A stretch of DNA of 6,697 nucleotides from Pseudomonas sp. (GTDB lineage Bacteria; Pseudomonadota; Gammaproteobacteria; Pseudomonadales; Pseudomonadaceae), in NCBI GenBank assembly GCA_029239415.1, contig JAQZAY010000211.1, forward strand, positions 1-6,697. The letters are read 5' to 3'. The notes beneath the pieces are model-generated. The model was not told the DNA's origin and did not search any database. It saw only the letters and a list, made by a program, of their open reading frames with translations. The position numbers were made by a program, and so were the translations under genes. Within the stretch, counting starts at the first letter, position 1; the number at the start of each line of letters is the position of its first letter. Below, in pieces: positions 1-6,018 of the stretch.

Positions 1-115
1 CCTCCCGACAATCCCCGGCTCTGCGTCTCCTGACGACCAATTACTTATTTGAAACCGGGTTTTTCTGCAAAAATGGCGACCCTTTCAAGTGATCGAATTT
101 TGCCGGTGGTAACCC

Positions 116-433
116 ATGACTGATCAACCAAGCACCGTCTATGCCAAATTGCTCGGCGAGACCGCAATCATCGAATGGAAAGCTTTGGAGCGTTTCTGGG
201 CCAAGGGTGACCTGATCTGGGTCGAGCCGAGTCTGGACCTTATCGAGGTCGCCCAGGCAATGGCCGAAAATCAGAGTGAAACCTTTGCCCGCTGGCGGGA
301 CGCTGGAACCGTCGGCCCGGTCTCTGCAGAGCAGGCGCTAGACCTGCAGGAGCGGGATCCGGAGATCTGGGCGGTGGTTGTTTCGCCCTTCATCGTGATC
401 CAGGAAAAAAGGGCCTCGTCAGGCTGCACCTGA
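116..433 (+). CDS. DUF2288 family protein, function unknown
   Basis: A 105-residue protein that I recognise as a DUF2288 member, a family of about 100 residues found in proteobacteria and cyanobacteria with no known function. Family features visible are LLGETA near residues 12-17, the aromatic/basic stretch WKALERFWAKG at 21-31, and the hydrophobic block WAVVVSPFIVIQE at 85-97. There is no signal peptide or membrane segment, so it should be cytosolic. The ATG start at 116 is preceded by GGTGG at 105-109, a usable ribosome binding site six bases away, and the conserved region begins soon after it. The length fits a complete protein. It converges on rapA and has no operon partner in the window. 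Confidence 0.85.
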   Translation: MTDQPSTVYAKLLGETAIIEWKALERFWAKGDLIWVEPSLDLIEVAQAMAENQSETFARWRDAGTVGPVSAEQALDLQERDPEIWAVVVSPFIVIQEKRASSGCT

Positions 434-499
434 ATGGTGCGTGAAAATTCAGATAGGTCCGATAATGGTGCCGGGCTAGTGTCCAGCCAGGTGACCGTT

Positions 500-540
500 G
501 GTAACAGTCGCGCGGGTCAGGATCTGGTCGGGTAACAGTC
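500..540. repeat. Two direct copies of a 10-bp word, GGTAACAGTC
   Basis: GGTAACAGTC occurs at 500-509 and again at 531-540, exactly 31 bp apart. The first copy is also the right half of a 17-bp imperfect inverted repeat, GACCGTT-GGT-AACAGTC (493-509), in which six of seven positions pair. No function is assigned; the location between two gene ends argues against an operator. Confidence 0.4.
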
Positions 541-548
541 TGGATGAT

Positions 549-575
549 CATCAGGGGGCCTTGCGCCCCCTGATG
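549..575 (-). terminator. Strong stem-loop at the end of rapA, probable terminator
   Basis: A perfect 11-bp stem, CATCAGGGGGC paired with GCCCCCTGATG, encloses a five-base loop and starts 10 bp past the rapA stop codon. Position and strength suggest that it ends or stabilises the rapA transcript. Neither side has a T-run directly after the stem, so classic intrinsic termination is not certain; it could also be a 3'-end stabilising or bidirectional structure. Confidence 0.55.
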
Positions 576-585
576 CGTCGTCACA

Positions 586-3432
586 TCAACCGGCGACCAG
601 CACCCGGATCGCTTCGAGGCGCAGCGCGGCTTTCTCGAGCATCGCCAGACCGTCCTCCCGCTGCTTGCGCAGCGTCTCGATCTCGCTGTCGCGAACGCTT
701 GGGTTGACCGCTTGCAGCGCGATCAGACGCGCCAGTTCTTCATCGATTTCCGCAGCCAGGCGGCGTTGCGCCTCGGCGACGCGTTCGGCGTGACGCGGCA
801 GGATCTTGGCCTCGCCGGCGTTGATCCGGCCTGAAAGCACATCCCGCTGGGCCTGGATGAACTTGTTCGCGCTGGCACGCGGCACGCTTTCGAGCTGCTC
901 GTTGAGTGTTTCGAACGCCACGCGCGACGCCAGGTCGTTGCCATTGGTGTCGAGCAGGCAGCGCAGTGCCGCTGGCGGCAGGTAGCGCCCCAGTTGCAGG
1001 TTGCGCGGAGCCACCACCTCGCTTACGTACAGCAGTTCGAGCAGCACGGTCCCAGGCTTGAGCGCCTTGTTCTTGATCAGCGCCACGGCGGTGTTGCCCA
1101 TCGAACCGGACAGCACCAGGTCCATGCCACCCTGCACCATCGGGTGCTCCCAGGTGATGAACTGCATGTCTTCGCGCGACAGGGCCTGAACCCGGTCGTA
1201 GGTGATGGTCACGCCTTCGTCGTCACCCAGCGGGAAGCTGGCGTCGAGCATCTTCTCGCTCGGCTTGAGGATCAGGGCGTTCTCCGAATGGTCCTCGCTG
1301 TCGATGCCAAAGGCATCGAACAGGGTCTCCATGTAGATCGGCAGGGCGAACTGGTCGTCCTGCTCCAGGATTGCCTCGACCAGGGCCTCGCCTTCGCCAG
1401 CACCACCTGAATTGAGCTCGAGCAGTCGGTCACGGCCTTTGTGCAGTTCGGCTTCGAGGCGTACGCGCTCGGTGCGCGCCTGTTCTACCAGCGCGCTCCA
1501 GTCGTCGTCTGCGCCACGTTCGAGCAGCGGCAGCAGGCGCGGGCCGAACTGATGCTGCAGGGCATTGCCGGTCGGGCAGGTGGCGAGGAAGGCATTGAGC
1601 CCCTCGTGGTACCACTGGAACAGGCGCTCCTGCGGGCTGTCCTGCAAATACGGGATGTGCAGTTCGATGGTGTGCTTCTGGCCGATCCGGTCAAGCCGGC
1701 CGATGCGCTGCTCGAGCAGGTCGGGGTGGGCGGGCAGGTCGAACATCACCAGGTGGTGGGCGAACTGGAAGTTGCGGCCTTCACTGCCGATCTCCGAGCA
1801 GATCAGCACCTGGGCGCCGAACTCTTCGTCGGCGAAGTAGGCGGCGGCGCGGTCACGCTCGAGGATGTTCATGCCCTCGTGGAACACCGTGGCCGGGATG
1901 CCGGAGCGCACGCGCAAGGCATCCTCCAGGTCCATGGCGGTTTCGGCATGCGCGCAGATGACCAGCACCTTGGTGCGCTTGAGCATCTTGAGGGTGTCGA
2001 TCAGCCAGTCGACGCGTGGGTCGAAGCGCCACCAGCGCTCTTCTTCGCTGCTCTCGCCCTGCGCCTGGAAGGCGACTTCCGGGTACAGTTCGGCATGCTC
2101 GTCGGCTGGTAGAAGCAGGTACTGTTCGGGGTTGGCCAGCGGGTAAGGGTGCAGCTTGCGCTCGGGGAAGCCTTGCACCGCGGCACGGGTGTTGCGGAAC
2201 AACACTCGACCGGTACCATGGCGGTCGAGCAGCTCCCGGATCAGGCGTGCGCTGGCCTGGGTGTCGCCATCGGTAACCGCGGCGAGCAGCGCCTGGCCCT
2301 CGGCACCCAGGAAGCCTTCGATGGTGGCGTGCGCCTCGGGCGACAGGCGCCCCTGGTCGAGAAGCTCCTGGACGGCTTCGGCCACCGGGCGGTAATGCTC
2401 GCTTTCGGCGCGGAACGCGGCCAGGTCGTGGAAGCGGTTGGGGTCGAGCAGGCGCAGGCGGGCAAAGTGGCTGTCCTGGCCCAGTTGCTCGGGGGTAGCC
2501 GTCAGCAGCAGGACACCCGCGATGACCTGGGAAAGTTGCTCGATCAGCGAATATTCAGGGCTGGCCTTGTCTTCGTGCCAGACCAGGTGATGAGCCTCGT
2601 CGACCACCATCAGGTCCCAGCCCGCGGCGAACAGGGCATCCTGCGCCTTCTCGTCGTGAGTCAGCCATTCAAGCGCAACCAGCGCCAGCTGGGCATCCTC
2701 GAACGGGTTGCTGGCGTCGCTCTCGATGAAGCGCTCGGCGTCGAACAGGGCAACCTCCAGGTTGAAGCGCCGACGCATTTCCACCAGCCACTGATGCTGC
2801 AGGTTTTCCGGCACCAGGATCAGCACGCGGCTGGCGCGGCCCGTCAGCAGCTGGCGGTGGATCACCAGGCCCGCCTCGATGGTCTTGCCCAGGCCCACTT
2901 CGTCCGCCAGCAATACCCGCGGGGCGCTACGATCGGCCACCTCGCGGGCGATGTGCAGCTGGTGCGCGATGGGTTGGGCGCGGATGCCGCCCAGGCCCCA
3001 GAGCTGGGACTGCATCTGCTTGCTGGTGTGTTCCAGGGTGTTGTAGCGCAGCGAGAACCAGGGCAGCGGGTCGATCTGACCGGCGAACAGGCGGTCGCTG
3101 GCCAGGCGGAACTGGATGAAGTTGGACAGCTGGGTTTCCGGCAGGGTGCGTGGCTGGTTCTGAGCGTCGAGCCCATGATAGACCAGCAAGCCCTCGGCGG
3201 CCTCGACCTCGCGCACGGTCAACTTCCAGCCCTCGAAGTGAGTGATCTGGTCGCCAGGAGAGAAACGCACCCGGGTCAGGGGCGCGTTGCGCAGGGAATA
3301 CTGGCGGGTGTCGCCAGTGGCCGGGTAAAGCACGGTCAACAAGCGGCCGTCCTGTGCCAGAACGGTCCCGAGTCCGAGCTCGGCTTCGCTGTCGCTGATC
3401 CAGCGTTGCCCCGGTTGATACTGCTGCGCCAT
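586..3432 (-). CDS. rapA: RNA polymerase-associated protein RapA (HepA), SWI2/SNF2-type ATPase
   Basis: RapA is a Swi2/Snf2 ATPase that binds RNA polymerase and recycles it from stalled post-termination complexes. This 948-residue copy matches E. coli RapA (968 residues, compared from memory) end to end. In order: N-terminal Tudor-like domains (about 1-110, opening [15 protein letters not shown]), helicase motif I DEVGLGKT (177-184), DEAH (278-281), motif III TAT (311-313), motif [11 protein letters not shown] (547-556), motif [13 protein letters not shown] (575-585), and a C-terminal RapA-specific region ending [10 protein letters not shown]. All ATPase motifs are intact. The frame stays open up to an ATG at 3510, but I chose the ATG at 3432 because E. 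coli homology begins there (GQRWISD), and GGGAG lies 9 bases upstream. The 26 extra residues have no counterpart. It is transcribed alone, divergent from the lipoprotein gene. Long frames on its opposite strand are GC-driven shadows. Confidence 0.97.
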   Translation of the reverse strand: MAQQYQPGQRWISDSEAELGLGTVLAQDGRLLTVLYPATGDTRQYSLRNAPLTRVRFSPGDQITHFEGWKLTVREVEAAEGLLVYHGLDAQNQPRTLPETQLSNFIQFRLASDRLFAGQIDPLPWFSLRYNTLEHTSKQMQSQLWGLGGIRAQPIAHQLHIAREVADRSAPRVLLADEVGLGKTIEAGLVIHRQLLTGRASRVLILVPENLQHQWLVEMRRRFNLEVALFDAERFIESDASNPFEDAQLALVALEWLTHDEKAQDALFAAGWDLMVVDEAHHLVWHEDKASPEYSLIEQLSQVIAGVLLLTATPEQLGQDSHFARLRLLDPNRFHDLAAFRAESEHYRPVAEAVQELLDQGRLSPEAHATIEGFLGAEGQALLAAVTDGDTQASARLIRELLDRHGTGRVLFRNTRAAVQGFPERKLHPYPLANPEQYLLLPADEHAELYPEVAFQAQGESSEEERWWRFDPRVDWLIDTLKMLKRTKVLVICAHAETAMDLEDALRVRSGIPATVFHEGMNILERDRAAAYFADEEFGAQVLICSEIGSEGRNFQFAHHLVMFDLPAHPDLLEQRIGRLDRIGQKHTIELHIPYLQDSPQERLFQWYHEGLNAFLATCPTGNALQHQFGPRLLPLLERGADDDWSALVEQARTERVRLEAELHKGRDRLLELNSGGAGEGEALVEAILEQDDQFALPIYMETLFDAFGIDSEDHSENALILKPSEKMLDASFPLGDDEGVTITYDRVQALSREDMQFITWEHPMVQGGMDLVLSGSMGNTAVALIKNKALKPGTVLLELLYVSEVVAPRNLQLGRYLPPAALRCLLDTNGNDLASRVAFETLNEQLESVPRASANKFIQAQRDVLSGRINAGEAKILPRHAERVAEAQRRLAAEIDEELARLIALQAVNPSVRDSEIETLRKQREDGLAMLEKAALRLEAIRVLVAG

Positions 3433-3463
3433 ACTGCCTGACTCCCGCGATGAAAAGCCGACT

Positions 3464-3492
3464 ATGTTAACGGATAGGTCCGTGCAGACCAA
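3464..3492 (-). promoter_or_regulatory. Candidate sigma-70 promoter for rapA
   Basis: Read on the minus strand, TTGGTC (3487-3492) and TAACAT (3464-3469) are separated by 17 bp. They match three of six and four of six consensus positions. The -10 element lies about 30 bp upstream of the chosen rapA start, leaving a short leader. It also lies inside the possible 26-residue N-terminal extension, which would support the shorter start. This is pattern matching only. Confidence 0.3.
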
Positions 3493-3544
3493 AGAGTCTA
3501 GCAACTTCATCGAATAAACCTGCCTTTGCCTACGAGGGCTTCAC

Positions 3545-4237
3545 TTGCACAAGCGCGCCGAGCACCGCTGGTTGAATGCTGTCATGGCCTTGGGCGGCGT
3601 CTTGCTGCTGTGCGCCTGTGAACAGAAGAACTTCGAGACACTCGCCCCGGTCCCGGCCGAAGAGCTTGAGGCATTGGGTGTGCAGACACCTCTCAAGAGC
3701 GTGCACTTCCGGGACCGCGAGGGAGAGGGGCTGCTGGTGCTCAGCCGTACCGACGGCCAGGCTACCGATGCCGAAACCGCGCAAGAGGTCGACAAGGTGG
3801 TGCTCAAGGCAACTCTCTTTGGTCGCACCGGCGAGCAAGGGACGTTCCAGGCCCGCTGGCAGAGCGAGCAGGAAACCAGCTGTCCAGGCCTGGACCTGGA
3901 CGTCGACTTCTATACCGACGTCAGCGATATCAGTGATCTGAACAACGACGGCGTGGCCGAGGCGACCATTGCCAGTCATGCGTTCTGCGGGGGCGGCATA
4001 GAGCCCCACGCTATCGTCATCGAGCTGCGCGAGGGCCAGGCCACCTACAGCATCACGGGTGAATCGCTGATCAGCCCATCCGGCGAGGAGCCCATCGGCG
4101 GCGAGCGCAATGACAACGCCACGCTCAAGGACGCGCCCAAGGCGCTGCGCGATCATCTGGACAAGGTCTGGGAAGCGGTCTACAGGCGCCCCTGGAGCGA
4201 GACCGGGGCCGCGGCGGACAATGCCGAGGCGCCCTGA
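3545..4237 (+). CDS. Predicted secreted lipoprotein with a DxNxDG calcium-loop-like motif, function unknown
   Basis: A 230-residue protein with a lipoprotein signal peptide: basic N-terminus (HKRAEHR), hydrophobic stretch at about 10-22, and lipobox L-C-A-C giving lipidated Cys25. The mature part is acidic. It contains DLNNDGVAEA (131-140), which resembles the D-x-N-x-D-G calcium loops of EF-hand, dockerin or VCBS-type repeats, and two cysteines (113, 148) that could form a disulfide in the periplasm. The start is TTG at 3545: GAGGG (3534-3538) sits six bases upstream, the frame is closed further up, and later starts would lose the basic region. It may belong to the M949_RS01915 surface-polysaccharide family, but I recall that only loosely and would call it a hypothetical lipoprotein. 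It is divergent from rapA across 112 bp, in front of two small genes. The 208-residue frame on the opposite strand is a shadow. Confidence 0.82.
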   Translation: MHKRAEHRWLNAVMALGGVLLLCACEQKNFETLAPVPAEELEALGVQTPLKSVHFRDREGEGLLVLSRTDGQATDAETAQEVDKVVLKATLFGRTGEQGTFQARWQSEQETSCPGLDLDVDFYTDVSDISDLNNDGVAEATIASHAFCGGGIEPHAIVIELREGQATYSITGESLISPSGEEPIGGERNDNATLKDAPKALRDHLDKVWEAVYRRPWSETGAAADNAEAP

Positions 4238-4250
4238 GCTACACTGACAT

Positions 4251-4265
4251 GGCGCCTGCAGCGCC
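4251..4265 (+). other. Small hairpin after the lipoprotein gene
   Basis: GGCGC-CTGCA-GCGCC can form a 5-bp GC stem 14 bases after the lipoprotein stop codon. No T-run follows, so termination is only a weak possibility; it may mark a transcript 3' end before the next gene. Confidence 0.25.
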
Positions 4266-4297
4266 CCTGACGTTCATGGATGCAGACGGCAGGCCGT

Positions 4298-4303
4298 TAC
4301 AAT
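4298..4303 (+). promoter_or_regulatory. Candidate -10 element (TACAAT) before the 109-residue gene
   Basis: TACAAT matches five of six -10 positions and lies 19 bp before the chosen start codon, which would give a very short leader beginning at about the ribosome binding site. No good -35 element is visible 16-19 bp upstream (the bases there are around TTCATG), so the call is weak. If real, the gene is transcribed separately from the lipoprotein gene. Confidence 0.25.
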
Positions 4304-4322
4304 GGCCACAGGAGATCACTCG

Positions 4323-4652
4323 ATGCTGCCACCCCTCATCCCCCTCAGCGCCGCACCAGTCACCACGCAGTTCGACCCGGTCAAGGCGCCGCCTGCCATT
4401 GCGCCTGTGGTGCCCGCACAGTCGAACTCCAGCCAGAGCTCCATCGACCTCAAGCAGGAGCGCGATCCGCAGGAGCAGGCGCTGTTGCTGCGAGAAGAGC
4501 AGCGCCGCCAGCAGCGACGTCGCCGGCAGGCGCATGACGAGCGTTTCGAGGCGCTGCCAGTTGAAGAGCTCAATGCCGACAATACCGTGCCGGTCGTTCC
4601 CCTGATGAGCGACGAGCCGCGCCAGGGGCTGCTGGTCGATATCAAGATCTGA
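4323..4652 (+). CDS. Small Pro/Gln/Arg-rich hypothetical protein
   Basis: A 109-residue protein I associate with conserved Pseudomonas hypotheticals near rapA; its function is unknown. The N-terminal third is proline- and alanine-rich and low in complexity (MLPPLIPLSAAP onward). A charged segment follows, beginning IDLKQERDPQEQALLLREEQ, with an Arg/Gln-dense run that is probably helical, and the protein ends GLLVDIKI. There is no signal peptide, membrane segment or catalytic motif. The ATG at 4323 is preferred to the in-frame ATG at 4302 because AGGAG (4310-4314) lies eight bases before it. From memory, some Pseudomonas proteins like this are labelled aspartate-semialdehyde dehydrogenase in databases; nothing here supports an enzyme. 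It lies 85 bp after the lipoprotein gene and 73 bp before the next small gene. Confidence 0.72.
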   Translation: MLPPLIPLSAAPVTTQFDPVKAPPAIAPVVPAQSNSSQSSIDLKQERDPQEQALLLREEQRRQQRRRRQAHDERFEALPVEELNADNTVPVVPLMSDEPRQGLLVDIKI

Positions 4653-4725
4653 TCTGCCCGGGACTGGCCAGCAGCGCCGCGGGGCCTCATCATGGACGCT
4701 TCTGCTGTCAGCCCTCGAGCCCGCC

Positions 4726-4884
4726 ATGAGCCAAGACAACCTTATCGATTTCGGCACCGAACGCACCAAGCGTATCCACGACCTCAAGGAAAAGCGCCTC
4801 AATGAGGTGCGGCAGGCGTTCGAGCAGGCGATGCCATTGCCCAAGGCGAAGAAGAAAAGCAAGGGCAAGTCCAAGAAGCGCTGA
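4726..4884 (+). CDS. 52-residue basic hypothetical protein with a lysine-rich tail
   Basis: An open frame of 52 codons from ATG 4726 to TGA 4884. The protein begins MSQDNLIDFGTERTKRIHDL, continues as a charged, probably helical segment (to about residue 35), and ends with a Lys/Ser tail (about 40-52, AKKKSKGKSKKR) that looks suited to binding nucleic acid or an acidic surface. I recall very similar short conserved proteins in other Pseudomonas genomes, which is why I call it real; codon use is also typical (G/C at third positions). No clear Shine-Dalgarno is seen before the ATG (only CGAG at 4716-4719), and no in-frame upstream start is visible nearby. It probably follows the 109-residue gene in one transcript. 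Function unknown. Confidence 0.68.
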   Translation: MSQDNLIDFGTERTKRIHDLKEKRLNEVRQAFEQAMPLPKAKKKSKGKSKKR

Positions 4885-4938
4885 AGCCTGATGCAGGTCA
4901 GGCCTGCTCAGGTACCGAATGCCGCGCCCGTGACTTCA

Positions 4939-4952
4939 TTGACCTCGATCAA
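4939..4952 (+). promoter_or_regulatory. Anr/FNR box
   Basis: TTGACCTCGATCAA matches the Anr/FNR consensus TTGAT-N4-ATCAA at nine of ten defined positions, and the symmetry extends outward to CATTGA...TCAATG. Anr is the oxygen-sensing FNR homologue of Pseudomonas. The centre (4945.5) is 41.5 bp upstream of a start near 4987 predicted from the -10 element, the canonical class II activating position. Confidence 0.75.
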
Positions 4953-4973
4953 TGCTCTCCATCCCCGGTTCGC

Positions 4974-4979
4974 TACAGT
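4974..4979 (+). promoter_or_regulatory. -10 element of the Anr-dependent promoter
   Basis: TACAGT matches four of six -10 positions, and no -35 hexamer lies 17 bp upstream, as expected when Anr substitutes for it. It predicts transcription starting at about 4986-4987, pointing to the terminator at 5062-5087. Confidence 0.6.
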
Positions 4980-4986
4980 GCACCCA

Positions 4987-5087
4987 TCGAACAACGGCGC
5001 AAGGACTCGAACAGGCACAAGCTGCGATGTTCCTTCCCGATATGGGCACGCAAGGCATTTGGGGCGACTACGGTCGCCCATTTTTTT
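4987..5087 (+). ncRNA. phrS: Predicted Anr-activated small RNA, probable PhrS homologue
   Basis: An RNA of about 100 nt is predicted between an Anr-type promoter and a strong intrinsic terminator. Known biology: P. aeruginosa PhrS is an Anr-dependent, Hfq-associated small RNA that activates translation of pqsR, linking low oxygen to quinolone signalling. I recall its gene lying next to two hypothetical genes and hepA; here the same neighbours (rapA, two small genes) precede it. No reading frame closes inside the predicted transcript: the frame from ATG 5027 runs through the terminator without a stop. P. aeruginosa PhrS is, as I recall, about 210 nt and contains a short ORF, so this version seems shorter, or its start or end differs. 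Most other pseudomonads lack pqsR, so the target here is unknown. The RNA itself is well supported; the PhrS name rests on synteny and promoter type, not alignment. Confidence 0.62.
5062..5087 (+). terminator. Intrinsic terminator of the small RNA
   Basis: A perfect 7-bp stem GGGCGAC/GTCGCCC with a TACG tetraloop (5062-5079) is followed by A and seven Ts (5081-5087). This is a textbook rho-independent terminator for the plus strand. There is no T-run on the other strand, so it should not stop transcripts coming from the convergent gene. Confidence 0.9.
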
Positions 5088-5132
5088 GCCTCGAATTCAG
5101 ATTCGGTCACGCCGTTTGGAGCAGCTCACAGC

Positions 5133-5843
5133 TCATCGGATGTGCAAGGCGCTGCCTGGCGCGGTCGCGTCGCCAGGCGCGGCATTCACGCGGTTGCGCC
5201 CATCACGCTTGGCGGTGTACAGGGCCTTGTCGGCGGCGTCGAGCCAGTCTTCACCGTGGTTGAGCAGGCCGGTCAGGCTGTCCGTTCGGCTCAGGGCGCT
5301 GAGTCGCCGTTTATGGTCGGAAAGCGTGATTGCCAGGCGATAGCACACCCAGCCGACGGCCATGGGATAGAAGGTCAGCATGGGCAGGCAGGCGTAGACT
5401 TGCAGCTGCGTGGCCTGCAGCTGCAAGCCAGGCCCCAGGAGGGCCGCAGCCGCCAGCATGCCCGTTGCCTGGGCCAGCAAACCTTTCAGGAACAACTGCT
5501 TGCCACCGGCGGCCACGTTATTCATGGCCGTCATGGACAGAAGGGTAACGCTGGGCAATGGATTGAAGTGCATGGCGGCCGTCCAGAATCCTGCCATCAA
5601 TCCGTCGAGCAACAGGCTCCGCTGTTCAACCTGGTAAGGACGCGCAGAGCGCGTGGCCAGCCGGTAGGCCACGTGCGGCCAGGCAAGCGCATTGACCAGC
5701 AGCAGTGCCCAGGCCCACAGCGGCAGGTCGAGCGGCACGATGCTCGGCATGATGCACAGAAGACTGATGCCGGTGCCGATGATCCGCGGCAGATAGATGC
5801 GCTTGGCAAATGAACGTCCTTTTCCGCTCTGGTTGTCCGTCAT
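5133..5843 (-). CDS. MASE2 membrane protein with an internally deleted GGDEF domain (DgcC/AdrA-like remnant)
   Basis: A 236-residue protein. Residues about 13-175 form a MASE2 sensor with some six hydrophobic segments (opening KRIYLPRIIGTG, later AWPHVAYRLA, closing YPMAVGWVCYRLA), followed by the HKRRLSALSRTDSLTGLLNHG linker region that leads into a GGDEF domain, as in E. coli DgcC/AdrA (371 residues). At about residue 197 the sequence jumps to EDWLDAADKALYTAKRDGRN, the extreme C-terminus of such a domain. By comparison with DgcC, recalled from memory, about 120 residues are missing, including the metal-binding aspartate, the GG(D/E)EF signature and any I-site. The frame is kept, with the join near base 5252. 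It therefore cannot make c-di-GMP; it may be a decaying gene or a membrane protein kept for another role. Start at ATG 5843; only a weak AGAG precedes it. Confidence 0.85.
   Translation of the reverse strand: MTDNQSGKGRSFAKRIYLPRIIGTGISLLCIMPSIVPLDLPLWAWALLLVNALAWPHVAYRLATRSARPYQVEQRSLLLDGLMAGFWTAAMHFNPLPSVTLLSMTAMNNVAAGGKQLFLKGLLAQATGMLAAAALLGPGLQLQATQLQVYACLPMLTFYPMAVGWVCYRLAITLSDHKRRLSALSRTDSLTGLLNHGEDWLDAADKALYTAKRDGRNRVNAAPGDATAPGSALHIR
5154..5178. repeat. Inverted repeat inside the 3' end of the MASE2 gene
   Basis: GCCTGGCG (5154-5161) and CGCCAGGC (5171-5178) form a perfect 8-bp stem around a nine-base loop, about 20 bp before the gene's stop codon. It encodes part of the odd tail GDATAPGSA that follows the GGDEF remnant. 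No T-run follows on either strand, so it is not a clear terminator. Confidence 0.4.
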
Positions 5844-5925
5844 GGTCGAGACTCTGTTCCAGGGCCGCCGTTTATCGCATGACTCTTCTGGATAATCTTG
5901 AACAATCGTTTGCTAGCGAGAAATG

Positions 5926-5946
5926 GCCGTGGGAGCCAATCCACGG
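5926..5946 (-). other. Small hairpin in the intergenic region
   Basis: CCGTGG (5927-5932) pairs with CCACGG (5941-5946) around an eight-base loop. Read on the minus strand it is followed by CCATTTCTC, mildly T-rich, so it may serve as a secondary terminator for the transporter gene. The GTGGGAG core is reminiscent of P. putida REP elements, but the rest of the REP sequence is absent. Confidence 0.3.
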
Positions 5947-5974
5947 TGTTGTCGATCATCACCGGCCAAGGGTC

Positions 5975-6007
5975 CGAGGCCCGGCTCCAGAGGTTGGGCC
6001 GGGCTCG
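5975..6007 (-). terminator. GC-rich stem-loop after the transporter gene, possible terminator
   Basis: CGAG-CCCGGC-CCA (5975-5989, bulged G5979 and T5986) pairs with TGG-GCCGGG-CTCG (5995-6007) around the loop GAGGT. It lies 11 bp past the transporter stop codon. The 13-pair stem is strong but no T-run follows on the minus strand, so it may be rho-assisted or a 3'-end stabiliser. Confidence 0.45.
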
Positions 6008-6018
6008 AGCTGGGAGAG

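Larger units (their letters stand above)
434..585. other. Intergenic region between convergent genes
   Basis: This 152-bp gap separates the 3' ends of the DUF2288 gene and rapA. I see no gene in it. It holds two exact copies of GGTAACAGTC (500-509 and 531-540) and, close to rapA, a strong hairpin listed separately. Since both flanking genes end here, promoters are not expected. Confidence 0.6.
5844..6018. other. Intergenic region upstream of the MASE2 gene
   Basis: This 175-bp gap lies between two genes on the minus strand. It holds two hairpins (5926-5946 and 5975-6007) that could end the transporter transcript, and presumably the promoter of the MASE2 gene, for which I find no convincing -35/-10 pair, sigma-54 site or Anr box. 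Short plus-strand frames crossing it show no recognisable protein. Confidence 0.5.

Noticed and set aside
1..115. Possible 3' end of an upstream plus-strand gene (stop TGA at 31-33) and a promoter with TTGAAA at 49-54
   Set aside because: Only ten codons are visible with no recognisable sequence, and no acceptable -10 element lies 16-18 bp after TTGAAA.
1441..2112. A 223-codon plus-strand frame opposite rapA
   Set aside because: Same reason: antisense to the helicase C-terminal half of RapA, with no recognisable domain.
2149..3441. A 430-codon plus-strand frame opposite rapA
   Set aside because: It lies fully antisense to the strongly conserved rapA, its translation resembles no known protein, and long antisense frames are usual in GC-rich coding DNA.
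3530..4156. A 208-codon minus-strand frame opposite the lipoprotein gene
   Set aside because: The plus-strand frame has a ribosome binding site, signal peptide and lipobox; the minus-strand frame has none of these.
4239..4874. A 211-codon minus-strand frame over the two small genes
   Set aside because: No family resemblance, and it conflicts with two plus-strand genes with coherent sequence and, for one, a good ribosome binding site.
4952..5263. A plus-strand frame through the small RNA that could be its encoded peptide
   Set aside because: It starts upstream of the predicted transcript start and crosses the terminator without a stop; even from ATG 5027 no stop occurs before the T-run, so no complete peptide could be made from the terminated RNA.
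5142..5813. A 223-codon plus-strand frame opposite the MASE2 gene
   Set aside because: The minus-strand product is a clear MASE2 protein; this frame is its shadow.
5926..5946. A P. putida REP element
   Set aside because: Only a short GTGGGAG-like core and a 6-bp stem are present; the rest of the REP consensus is absent and there is no second copy in the window.
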